From: Raffaelea ambrosiae
Lineage: Eukaryota > Ascomycota > Sordariomycetes > Ophiostomatales > Ophiostomataceae
Length of the DNA stretch: 64,000 nucleotides
NCBI GenBank assembly: GCA_002778195.1
Contig: PCDI01000004.1
Span: 320,074 to 384,073, forward strand
Direction of reading: 5' to 3'
Shown here: piece after piece, positions 36,225 to 45,913 of the stretch
How the letters are laid out: every line of letters starts with the position of its first letter
Numbering within the stretch: the stretch's first letter is position 1
Position numbers and translations under genes: made by a program
Notes under the pieces: model-generated
Databases searched by the model: none
Told to the model about the DNA's origin: nothing
The model's input: only the letters and a program-made list of their open reading frames with translations

Positions 36225-38324
36225 TCAAGCACTTATGGTCGAAAACGCACCCAAAGCTGCCTGTATCCGCTTCAGGCGTGGGCCTTGACCCCAGTTGAAA
36301 ATGTTTTCGAGATGCTGCCGGAACCTGATGTGCTGGGACTGATCATGCAGGGAATAAGTCGCTACCTTGACGGTGTAGTAGGCCCGCATCTGTTTATGCA
36401 CCGGGCAAAGATCGTTCTCAATGGTGTCGTCCTCAGTCTGCCTTGCGGCCTGATCACAATCGGAGCTGCGCGTTTGATTGTCGTCTAGAGCTACCTTCTT
36501 CTTGTGCTCGATGGTTTGGTCAGACCAACTCTCGAGCCATTTCGGCGTCATTCGGGCCCGGCTCCGCCTCCAGGTCACATATATGCGCGCCTCTGTGTTG
36601 GTGACAGCCACACTGAATGCTACAGGCGGCACTGGTCGGGCACGTATCAGGATGTCATACTCGACACCTAATAACCTGTCAAGGCTCCGGTAGTCACGGA
36701 AACGTTTGCCGCGGCCGCGTATCGATTCAGCCAAACGATTTCGTAGGGTGGACTTGCCGGCGGAAGCATCGCTAGGTTCGGAGGCTGGAATACGATACCG
36801 GGGACGGTTGGTCCGCAAAGCTTGGTTTGCTGTTTTTCCATTGCTGTCATAGTAAGAGGACCGGGCCGCGTTCGCAAACACGTCCAGCTGGTCAACAATG
36901 TCTGCCTCGTCTACAGCGGTCACGGGGCAGCCCCAGTCCTTTCGCAGCGCACGCACCTTGCGGTTGAGCCGCTCGATGATGCGCACGGAGGCGGTGGCGG
37001 TGGCCATGCACTCCAGGGTAGCCGTGCCCAAGGAGGTTGTGGTATGGCTGCAACACGAGCAGTTTGTGACCAGGCGCCGTGCGGCGAAGTCGACACTGCT
37101 GTCCCCGCAGCCATCGGAGCCGTCAAATCCACGGTACTCAAAGGAGAGGAACGGAAAGAGCAGTTCTCCGCCGGCGTCCCGCTTGAGATCGAACAGAAAC
37201 CAGTTCTTGTACTCCGAGGCCAGATTGGCGCTGCTTGCCGATGGTGGCTGCGAGCACTGCTTCCAGCTGACTTCTTTTTCGTCACATCCAAAGGGCGCAA
37301 GGTTGTAACCGTACAGAAGATCTGGGACCGGAGAGCGAACACGGCCACTGAAAGGCACAATGTCGGCGTGGCCACGGCGCAAGACCATGCGCGGCCGCCG
37401 GGTGAAGTCGAGACCCTTGATGCAGCCGCACGGGTCCAGGTCCAGGGTGGCCAGGAGGAAGCGCTCAATGAATCGCCTTACTCCGTAATGGTGGCCAAAG
37501 GTGTAGTCGATCTCCTGAAGCTCCCAACGGTACGTATATCCCAGTGCCTCGAAGGTGCTGTTTCTGCAGCCCCTGACGAGCCTGGTCCCAGCTGTGCTGG
37601 TTGGTCTCAGCGAGTTGGCCAGGGCAGCAATGGGCGGGGGTAGTTGCTCGGCCATGCGCAGAACCAGCAGGCCGTTGCGTTTGAACTGGCAGTCCATGGT
37701 GCGCGTGAATCGGCTGGGCTTGTCTATGTGTCTCTGCTGCAAGGCGTCGAGAATCATGGGGGCTGTTCTGCGGCGCTGCGTGTCGCGCTGGAGAAATGTC
37801 CGGATGAGACCTGTCTGGCCCTTTTCGCTGGAACTCTCCGTGCCTTGGGCAGCAGCAGCTTCGTCCAGACGGTCTTGGTAGGTCTTGGGGGCATCTCTCG
37901 CACCCTCCTTGTGCGTTGCCTTCTTGTCCCGCTTCCGCTGTTTGTGTGTTATCTTGTCGTCTAGTTTGCAGCCCAAAGGGCAGTCAGCTTTGTCAATCTC
38001 GTAGTCCGAGTCTGTGATATCGCTGTCCCAGTCTTCTTCGTCTGTTTGCGCATACCGCCAGAGATCGTCCGCACACCGTTCATTGCTGCAGCACATATCC
38101 ACCTCGAGGTACAAAGGTGGCAATGGTGGATGGCGGCAGTTGTCTCGATTCTTGATGAACTTTGTGTCGTCGTCGGAGCGAGGCAGAGACCGAGATGCCG
38201 CACCGTCTCTCGTCCCTGGGCGCAGCTCTACGTCAAGGGCGAGCCATCCAGCTTCGTACTGGCTGGGATGTCGGATAAGATCATTGAGCCCTGCAGGCCC
38301 ACGAACGTTGTAAGGGGGGTTCAT
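36225..38324 (-). CDS. unknown protein, possible PD-(D/E)XK-like fold
   Basis: Single-exon frame of 699 residues from the first true ATG (38324; the longer frame starts on TTG). The N-terminal third is charged, with a Cys-rich acidic patch (VDMCCSNERCADD, later DCPLGCKLDDK). The middle has PVPDLLYGYNLAPFG followed by WFLFDLKRDAGGELLFPFLS and FEYRGFDG. Near the end come FSVAVTNTEARIYVTW and LENIFNWGQGPRLKRIQAAL. This order (PD..YGY, hydrophobic strand plus FxxxE-x-K/R, then a late helix with W.....RI..A) resembles fungal proteins with a restriction-endonuclease-like (DUF7924-type) core. Here the putative ExK is E-Y-R. This is a fold-level suggestion only. It shares a divergent promoter region with PEX5. 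Confidence 0.7.
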   Translation of the reverse strand: MNPPYNVRGPAGLNDLIRHPSQYEAGWLALDVELRPGTRDGAASRSLPRSDDDTKFIKNRDNCRHPPLPPLYLEVDMCCSNERCADDLWRYAQTDEEDWDSDITDSDYEIDKADCPLGCKLDDKITHKQRKRDKKATHKEGARDAPKTYQDRLDEAAAAQGTESSSEKGQTGLIRTFLQRDTQRRRTAPMILDALQQRHIDKPSRFTRTMDCQFKRNGLLVLRMAEQLPPPIAALANSLRPTSTAGTRLVRGCRNSTFEALGYTYRWELQEIDYTFGHHYGVRRFIERFLLATLDLDPCGCIKGLDFTRRPRMVLRRGHADIVPFSGRVRSPVPDLLYGYNLAPFGCDEKEVSWKQCSQPPSASSANLASEYKNWFLFDLKRDAGGELLFPFLSFEYRGFDGSDGCGDSSVDFAARRLVTNCSCCSHTTTSLGTATLECMATATASVRIIERLNRKVRALRKDWGCPVTAVDEADIVDQLDVFANAARSSYYDSNGKTANQALRTNRPRYRIPASEPSDASAGKSTLRNRLAESIRGRGKRFRDYRSLDRLLGVEYDILIRARPVPPVAFSVAVTNTEARIYVTWRRSRARMTPKWLESWSDQTIEHKKKVALDDNQTRSSDCDQAARQTEDDTIENDLCPVHKQMRAYYTVKVATYSLHDQSQHIRFRQHLENIFNWGQGPRLKRIQAALGAFSTISA

Positions 38325-39556
38325 GGTGTTAAAATTCAAAGACTGCAGATACGGAAGACGGGCACGGGTAGAGATATCCAAAAGAAACTCTCATAAAGTC
38401 CTGTGCAACAAATCCCAAAGAGCTCGTAGGGAGAACGTTGTGGCATCCAACTGCAAACTGGAAGCCCTCGGCAGAAACTGAAGGGAAGCCCCCCATTAGG
38501 AGCTGGCGGTTGCCAGAGAGACAAGCAGGAAACGCTGTGTTTCTTTTCACACGGAAAGAAGTATGAAGACTATAAGACACGGGCCATATCTGGCAGAGCA
38601 AGACGCGAAAGCAGCAACCAGCTCGCCATCTCGTCGAGCGTAGTCCCTTCCCTGTCTTTGCCAGCCTCTGCCAGCCTCTTGTCCACTTGGACGCGCCTGC
38701 CGAGCTGCGACTTCCGCGGCACCCGTTGTGCCAACCATGCTGTTGTTGTTATTGTTGTTGTTGTTCAAGACGGACCAGACTGCGTCCTGCCAGCACGTGC
38801 GATTGGCTTTCTGGATGTCTGGCTGTGTCCGGCTCCCTGTGTCGTACTCCAGAGCAGAGAGGAGATGGAGCGAAGAGATATTGACACGTGACGTAGCTTT
38901 GAGATGGCAAGGGCGACGCATTAGAGGCTCTGGGCCGCCATTGCTGTCTCAGTTTCGACAGCGTCTTTTTCCTCCTCGCTTCGCTCGTCTTTCGTAGCGT
39001 CGACATGACCACCTGCCAAGACCCGTCGAGGGCTGCGCCCAAGGGCGTGGCAAATGGCCTGGAGAGAAGTTTTGGAGCACAGCAAAGGGTGAGCGATGTC
39101 ACTGCGGTACACAGAAGCCGACGGAAGGCTCACTGCAGGGTCCGTCCCCACCGACAAGACTTTGCGGGGAAGGGACGTCCGGCAAGTGCGCCGCCCCACT
39201 GGCCTGCCAGGGCGTTCTGCCAGTGCGCTCCAGACAGTGAGATCACCTGCTCCCGAGAGCCTCGGCACCGGATCGCAGTAGGAAGGAGCGCCCCAGTGGG
39301 GTTTGGTCAGCAGAATCTGCCGGACGCCACCGCCCCCGCATCTGTCGACGTCCCTCCGGCAAGAGGCCAACCCCATTTGTCACCACTCCCTCCCATTCGA
39401 CGCGGCCATTTGCAAGTTGCATCCGCTTCCCTCTATTGCTCCTCTGCTTTCCGAGATCCCTAGAAATCCCCGGTGCGCCATCGAGAGGCACCGCCCATCA
39501 CCCACCACCCGCGCCCACCAGTATCCCTCATCCGCCCCCCCGACGACGTCCACGCC
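38325..39556. promoter_or_regulatory. divergent promoter region (unknown gene / PEX5)
   Basis: 1.2 kb between two divergent starts. It contains a GTTGTT repeat (38742-38764) and CT-rich sequence in the 300 bp before PEX5. No gene is supported; a frame at 39005 (+) is a shadow of GC-rich leader sequence. Confidence 0.45.
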
Positions 39557-41732
39557 ATGTCGTTCATGGGAGGCGCCGAGTGCTCGACGGCCGGCAATCC
39601 GCTGAGCCAGTTCACGAAGCACGTCCAGGACGACCGCAGCCTGCAGCGCGACCGGCTCGTGAACAACACACCGAATGGAGCTCTGAACAGCTTCCGCAGC
39701 GCCGGCCGGGGCGTCGGCCAGGACGAGGTGAGTTCTTCAAGGCCCGGCAGTCTGTTTTTTCTGCGTGTCTCTTTGTGTTTCTCTTTGTGTTTCTCTGCTC
39801 GGCCTCGGATTTCGGAGCACTGGCAGCCCGCTTTTGTCTTGTATTGACAGCCCTTGCTGACCGCTCGCTCCGCTTGGCCTTCAGGTCGTCAACAACTTCC
39901 TCCAGCAGGGCCCCAGCCTCGGCGAGATGTCCATGGACCCTGGCCCGCCCATGGCCAGCCAGCTCCCGATGAACCCCGCCCACATGCGCGCCCAGTCGGC
40001 GTCGCCCGCGTGGTCGGACGCCTTTCTCGCCCAGCAGCCGATGGACGCCACTTTCTCCCCGGAGGACTTTGCCGCCTTCCAGCAAGCACAGAAGCAGCAC
40101 ATTCACCAGCAGTCGCAGCAGCCATTACCGTCGACGTCAGCAGCATCTGCCGGGCCCTCGCACATGGGCCCCGTGATGGGCGGCGGCGTCATGGCCATGG
40201 GCCCCTCCATGAACATGCCGTTCATGATGTACCGCCAGCAGATGCAGAGCGGCTGGGGCCCGCAGCAGCACTTCCAGCCGCAGATGATGCACCAGCAGGA
40301 CACCGGCAAGGCCGCCGAGGGCAAGGGCAAGGGCAAGGTGGTCGAGCTGAACGACCACGAGTGGGAGGAGCAGTTTGCCCGCATGGAGATGCACGACAAG
40401 CAGGCCGACGCGGAGGCCAAGGAGAAGGCCGACAAGACGGACGACAAGGACGCCAATGCTGCCATTGAGCGGGAGCTCAACCAGATGGACGAGAAGGTCA
40501 TGAACTCGGAGACGGGCTTCGGCGACCTCGAGGCCGTGTGGAACGGCATCCAGGCCGAGAATGCGGCCATGCGCGAGGCCTTTGAGGGCACCGCGACCGA
40601 CGACGCGCTCTGCATGGGCATGGGCGGCGACGAGTGGAAGGACGTCACAGACAACCTCAACAAGTGGGGCGACGACTGGCAGCCGCTCGAGTACCGCATG
40701 GGCATGGACCCGCGCATCGACCCCTACCAGTTTGAGGAGGAGAACCTGTTCCAGAAGCACAACAACCCCTTCGAGGAGGGCGTGCGCATCATGAGCGAGA
40801 ACGGCAACCTGTCGCTGGCGGCACTCGCATTCGAGGCGGCCTGCCAGCACGAGCCCGACCGGGTCGAGGCCTGGGTGTACCTGGGCTCGGCACAGGCGCA
40901 GAACGAGAAGGAGACGGCAGCGATCCGTGCGCTGGAGCAGGCTATGAAGCTGGACCCCACCAACCTGCAGGGCCTGATGGCGCTGGCCGTGTCGTACACC
41001 AACGAGGGCTACGACTCAACAGCCTACCGCACGCTGGAGCGGTGGCTGTCGTCCAAGTACCCGCAGGTCCTGCCGCCGACCGAGCTGTCGTCGGCAGCAG
41101 ACATTGGCTTCACAGACCGGCAGCAGCTGCATGAGCGCATCACAGACAAGTTCATCCAGGCCGCGCAGCTGTCGCCCGACGGCGAGCACATGGACCCCGA
41201 CGTGCAGGTCGGCCTGGGCGTGCTGTTCTACGGCGGCGAGGACTTTGACAAGGCGGTGGACTGCTTCCACGCGGCGCTGGCGTCGAGCGAGCAGGGCACC
41301 AGCAACCAGCGGTCGCAGGTGCATCTGCTGTGGAACCGGCTGGGTGCCACCCTGGCGAACTCGGGCCGGTCGGAGGAGGCCATTGCGGCTTACGAGAAGG
41401 CCCTGGCGATGCATCCCAACTTTGTGCGCGCACGCTACAACCTCGGCGTCAGCTGCATCAACATGGGCTGCTATGAGGAGGCCGCCAGCCACCTGCTGGC
41501 TGCGCTGGAGATGCACAAGGAGGTCGAGAAGAGCGGGCGCGAGCAGGCGCGGGAGATTCTGGGCGGCAGCGTCACCGACGGCGACCTCGACCGCATGACG
41601 ACGCAGAACCGCAGCACGACGCTGTACGATACGCTCCGGCGTGTGTTTGGGCTGATGGATCGGCGCGACCTGGCCGACCGCGTGTCGACCACCATGGACC
41701 CGGCTTCGTTCCGGGGCGAGTTTGATTTCTAG
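39557..41732 (+). CDS. PEX5: PEX5, peroxisomal PTS1 import receptor
   Basis: Two exons (39557-39727, 39885-41732; intron GTGAGT...TTCAG, 157 bp, phase 0), 672 residues. It is the cycling receptor that binds C-terminal PTS1 signals in the cytosol and docks at PEX13/PEX14. The N-terminus has the conserved cysteine used for monoubiquitination and export (Cys9, in GGAECSTAGNPL). The disordered half carries diaromatic docking motifs: WSDAF, WEEQF and related WNGIQ and WGDDW. The C-terminal half consists of TPR repeats from about residue 340, including AWVYLGSAQAQNEKETAAI, ALAVSYTNEGYDSTAYRTLE, VQVGLGVLFYGGEDFDKAVD and ARYNLGVSCINMGCYEEAAS, which form the PTS1 pocket. The length matches fungal PEX5. 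The start is the first ATG before the conserved Cys motif. No sign of a PTS2/PEX7-binding long splice form was seen. Confidence 0.96.
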
Positions 41733-42292
41733 GCGGGGAAGACACGAGCAACGAATGAGGCGAGGACGAAGGAGAAGGGGAAGGAGGGAAAGGAGGGGAA
41801 GGAATCAAGAAACCGGTCCAGATTGGTCTTCTATAGAGAAGATTCGCAAGCCAACGGACGACGAACGCATGCAACTGGCTGGGATCAAACGGCTTAGCCA
41901 AACGCGGAAAAATGGACTCAAAAATGGACTCAAAAATGGACTCAAAAATGGGACTCAAGAAATGAGCTCAAAATGCGAACATGTAGCAGAGAGTACGGGT
42001 CTGGGTTTGGGTTGTTCAAGGCCTCGTGTAGTCTCGAGAAGAGAAAGTCCTGCATTCCTACAGTCTCTTCCCACGGCGTAATATTTCTAGTGGTTTTTTC
42101 TTTTCTTCTCGAGTTAATATTTCTACCTGTATTAACTCTATAACGATCATTGTTCCCATGGTATCTCATGTCTGCCTTTTTGCCATGCGTGGTGCAGAAT
42201 GGGTTTTGCAAAACGTGCATAACATGAATCCTCAACAACACCAGAGACTGTACTTTTTGCCTGCGCGTCTGTACAGAACAGACAAAGACGGG
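41733..42292. other. convergent 3' intergenic region
   Basis: Between PEX5 and the REX1 region. Contains a 12-bp tandem repeat and A/T-rich sequence; no gene. Confidence 0.6.
41908..41956 (+). repeat. four copies of a 12-bp repeat
   Basis: Unit AAAAATGGACTC repeated three times exactly, then a fourth copy with one extra G. Lies in the probable PEX5 3' untranslated region. Confidence 0.9.
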
Positions 42293-42583
42293 CTACAGCC
42301 GAATTTTGGTTTCGTCCTTCCCACTGCCATAGCTGTAACGACTGGCCTGCGCACGTCTCCGATTTCTGTTCTGGCCAATGACGAGGGCATGCGCGTCTTG
42401 CCCGTCGTCCTGGCTCGTGTTCTGGCCATAGCTTTGTTTCTTGCTCTGCCCATTGCTCAGTCCATTGCTCTGCCCATTGCTCTGCCCATTGCCCTGCCCG
42501 TTGCCCTCTTCCGTGGGCTGCCCATTCGCCGTTGATGTACTGGTCTGCTCGCTCTCCGTCTCGCCATCATCGGGCATTTCTCC
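42293..42583 (-). other. in-frame open extension after the REX1 stop
   Basis: Directly after the TAG stop of REX1 (42586-42584) the same frame stays open for 96 codons before the next TAG. It encodes an acidic then Gly/Asn/Gln-rich stretch (GNGQSNGQSNG repeats from a 12-bp DNA repeat at about 42440-42500) and a basic tail (QNRNRRRAQAS). It may be a lost C-terminal tail, a readthrough extension, or chance. Confidence 0.4.
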
Positions 42584-45292
42584 CTATTTGACCGTGACGA
42601 ACGCGACGCCCTCGCGCGCCCGATGCACCGCTTTCTTGAGCTGCTGGACCTCGCGGTCCGTCCACTGCACCGTAATCTGGTCATATGGTTTGCCCATGTT
42701 GTTGTACTCGAGTTTGTGCTGCGCCCGCTGCTTCAGCAGCGTGCCCATGGCCCGCGGGTCGCCCGTGCCGCTGAACACCACCAGCGCCGTGCAGGGCGGC
42801 AGCTGCTCGTGGATCCGCTGGATCCGCCGCGCCACGCCGCGCACACAGCGCTCCAGGTCGGACTTTCGGCGCCGGCACCGGTCCTCCTCCTCCACCTCGT
42901 CAGCATCACCGCTGCAGGCCGCGTCGTCCGTCTTCAGCATCGCCATCAGCATCGCTGCCGACGGCGGGCCGTGGCCGTCCTCTGTTGGCTCCAACACGCC
43001 GGGTCGATTCGAGTTCCAGAAGCCGCGCAGCGCCTCCAGGCAGCGCAGACGCGCATACACAAAGTCGACGCCGCCGCCCGGGACCTCCAGCCCGTCAGCG
43101 TCGCCGCACACCGCCCGCACAATCTTGGACTCGACTTCCACGTCGGAGGTGCAGCCCCCCAGAACCAGCTCCGAGTCTCTAGTCAGCGTCTTGCGGGGAT
43201 CGCCCCAGTCCACCGTCGCTGTCGTCTTGCCTGTCGCCATGCCGCCCGTCGCCGCCGGCCCGCCCTGGCTGCGGTACGACGTGCCGGCCCGCGCCAGCCG
43301 GCTGAACAGGCTCTCCGCCGCGCCCTCGCCGCCCGGACCGCCCGCAGGCCCTGCGCCCCACTCCTTGCCCTTTTCGCACTTCTTCTTCATCAGGTCCAGG
43401 CATGCCAGTGCGTCTTCAGTGCTGTCGTGGCCCTCCCCCGTGATTTGGCCCTGCTGAATATCGCGGTCAAGATACTTTTTCGCCAAGTAGCGTAATTTGT
43501 TCTTCAATGGCGGACCAGTAGCATGGGGGAAGCAGATGGAAGTGTCCACGATGAACGGGTGGCTCATCTTCAGCGCCTTCATGTCGGATTCCAGTGAGTG
43601 GCCGACCAGAATCGTTCGCGCGTCCACAAAGTCCAGCAGCCTCGCCTGAATCTGCTCGCGCGTCGTTGTCACCGGGTCCAGCATCTCCTTTGTGACGCCC
43701 GAGAATTTCGTGTTGTAATCGCGAATTGGACCATCCGGCTTCACCAGCTCGTCCATCACTTTCTCGCCGTCCCACGAGAGCATGCTGATCCGGGCCAGCG
43801 ACATCTCATCCGACGTCGTCTTGACCATCTCGCAGTCCAGTGCGTAGACTTTTCGCCCGGCAGTGATGCTGCCTTGCGGGATCTCAGCCTCCGGGACTGT
43901 TCCATCGTCCAAGCTGGCAACGCGGGTGTACACCCACCCTGGTTCTTTCTCGGCCTCAATCAGCTCCCGTTCTCGTGCCGACCGCGCCTGGGCTGGGTGT
44001 GGCACAAAGTTGTTGGATCGGTACTCCTGGGGAGTGGCCAAGAACTCCGTGATGCGTGTGCGCACGTCCCTATGCGGCCGGTTGCCCACGAAGCGCGGGC
44101 CCTTGTGCTCCTTGCCGTCTGCAGACTTGGGCAGCGGCACTGACAAAAACGTGGCTATGGGCGAGTGCAGGATACCATACTTATCGTTACCCCGCGCCCG
44201 GCAAGGCCACAGGTGCTCAAACACGTCTGCAAACGGCTGCACCGCAAAGGGCAGGTTGTCTTTGACCAGCTTCCTCGGCGCAGCATCGTCGTGCGGCGGT
44301 GCCGTGGCCATCCACCGCTCCATCGCCGCAACGCTGCCATATTCCCACTTCTCCATCTCGGCAAAGTCGCAGCCTGGCTGGAACATGAACTCCTCCAGCC
44401 CTGGAACCAGGATGGCCACGATCTTTCGGAAAGAGGGCCGGTGGTTAACGGCAACCCACTGCGGCGCTACGCCGTCGGCAAATATGTATGTGATGAGGTT
44501 TCGCAGATCCGAGACCTGGATGCGGCTCTGTATCCGTGCGGTCTTACCAAAGGTGATGCTCGGGTAGTTACGGGATTCTTTCTTCGGCAGCTTCTTGTTT
44601 TTGTTCTTCACGGCCTTGCCGCCCTTTTGGACCGTAAACCAGCCGTCCTTACTATCGTCGTTGGCCGCGTCGGTGGTCGCTGCATCGACGGTCGCTGCAT
44701 CGGCGGTCGCCGTGCCGTTGTCCGTGCCCATGCCTGGCCCATGGGAAAGGGGACTGCCGTACCTGTTGTAACCACTGCCTACCACTAGGCGATTATTTCC
44801 GAGACTGGCGTTCAGCTTTCTCTTCTTCCTGTTCTCCTTCTTCCTTTGCGTTTTCGACAGCTTCTCCCCCGCTGGTTCAGCCGCTGCGTCATCTGCTGAT
44901 TTCGGCGATAGATGTTCGCGAGCATCGTAGTATTCACGACTCGTATTAGATGATGTATGGGATCCAGCTTTGAGTTGGCCAACCGGCTGAGCAGTTGGCG
45001 GAGTGCTTGGGGCGCTTGACTGTTTGGTTTGCTGGCCATCCGGCTCCTCGTCATCTAGCCCGGCTTCTGAACGTGATCGTTTCGAGCCTGTTGACGTGCT
45101 GCTGCTCCTCTGGCTCGACCTCATGTCCGCTCTGACACCAGGCGGCACCTGGCGAGGACAGGTTCCCGGCCCAGCACTCTGTACACCCGATGGGTCACCG
45201 GCAGGTTCTTTGCCTTCAACCACCATCTTTGCTGCAACGGAAGCCTTGTCCGTGTTTGCCGCCGTGTTCTCGGTTGTGTTTCCAGCGGTCAT
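42584..45292 (-). CDS. REX1: REX1-type RNA exonuclease (DEDDh)
   Basis: Intronless frame of 902 residues. It is a 3'-5' exoribonuclease of the DEDDh class that trims 5S rRNA, tRNA-Arg and other RNAs in yeast. The N-terminal 250 residues are polar and basic (KTQRKKENRKKRKLN), consistent with nuclear or nucleolar targeting. The exonuclease core begins near residue 478: Exo I YALDCEMVKT (Asp and Glu), Exo II GHSLESDMKAL (Asp), and Exo III HDSTEDALACLDLM (catalytic His and Asp). The C-terminal domain (EYNNMGKPYDQITVQWTDRE) is also typical of fungal REX1. Length is somewhat above yeast Rex1 but normal for filamentous fungi. It starts at the ATG 45292 and is divergent from the Mis18-domain gene. 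The stop is followed by a 96-codon in-frame open extension. Confidence 0.93.
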   Translation of the reverse strand: MTAGNTTENTAANTDKASVAAKMVVEGKEPAGDPSGVQSAGPGTCPRQVPPGVRADMRSSQRSSSTSTGSKRSRSEAGLDDEEPDGQQTKQSSAPSTPPTAQPVGQLKAGSHTSSNTSREYYDAREHLSPKSADDAAAEPAGEKLSKTQRKKENRKKRKLNASLGNNRLVVGSGYNRYGSPLSHGPGMGTDNGTATADAATVDAATTDAANDDSKDGWFTVQKGGKAVKNKNKKLPKKESRNYPSITFGKTARIQSRIQVSDLRNLITYIFADGVAPQWVAVNHRPSFRKIVAILVPGLEEFMFQPGCDFAEMEKWEYGSVAAMERWMATAPPHDDAAPRKLVKDNLPFAVQPFADVFEHLWPCRARGNDKYGILHSPIATFLSVPLPKSADGKEHKGPRFVGNRPHRDVRTRITEFLATPQEYRSNNFVPHPAQARSARERELIEAEKEPGWVYTRVASLDDGTVPEAEIPQGSITAGRKVYALDCEMVKTTSDEMSLARISMLSWDGEKVMDELVKPDGPIRDYNTKFSGVTKEMLDPVTTTREQIQARLLDFVDARTILVGHSLESDMKALKMSHPFIVDTSICFPHATGPPLKNKLRYLAKKYLDRDIQQGQITGEGHDSTEDALACLDLMKKKCEKGKEWGAGPAGGPGGEGAAESLFSRLARAGTSYRSQGGPAATGGMATGKTTATVDWGDPRKTLTRDSELVLGGCTSDVEVESKIVRAVCGDADGLEVPGGGVDFVYARLRCLEALRGFWNSNRPGVLEPTEDGHGPPSAAMLMAMLKTDDAACSGDADEVEEEDRCRRRKSDLERCVRGVARRIQRIHEQLPPCTALVVFSGTGDPRAMGTLLKQRAQHKLEYNNMGKPYDQITVQWTDREVQQLKKAVHRAREGVAFVTVK

Positions 45293-45913
45293 GTCGCTGC
45301 TTTCGCCAACCCTCGAGAACAGATATACAGACTGTCAGGGCCCCAATAAATGAATGCAGAAATAAAAGAGAAAAAAAAAAACAGCCTCAAAAAGTTGTGG
45401 CAGTGCTAATCGTGGTAGGCGAATACAAAAGCTAGTAAATACAGAAACAACCTGCAGAAAATTCTGGACTGGCCGCAGATATTGGCACACGTATTATGAA
45501 TGCTCTATGTTTGTGTGTGCTTGCATTGTTTTGCTGCGCCGAGCAAAAATAATGATGTCTAGTTTTGGTCTTGTTTTTCTGCCAGATGTATCTGAGTTCC
45601 ATCTTCACCGGGAAGGCGGTCAGCATAAAAGTGGGTCACATTTTCCAGACACGGCAAGTACGCTGTTACAGTGGTTGCAGGGCACTTGTAGGCGGTCGCT
45701 GAGCTAGCGCGGCTGGGCTGATAATACGAGTACTCTCAGCAACGCAGTCGCTCTTCACTTGTGGACGACAATGTCAACGCGCTCCGATGGGCTACAATCA
45801 CACTTTCCTAAGTCAGACAGACGTATGAGCCAGTGAGCGAGCCTCCTCCGCGCGTGGAAGAAGACGCGACGTGCCCAGTATTGCTGCATTGCGGCGGCAG
45901 CGACCAATCAAAT
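45293..45913. promoter_or_regulatory. divergent promoter region (REX1 / Mis18-domain gene)
   Basis: 620 bp between divergent starts. The right part (45812-45913) is open in the frame of the Mis18 gene but lacks ATG. A CCAAT box lies at about 45904-45908. Contains one TAC-rich motif (45723-45736). Confidence 0.45.
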
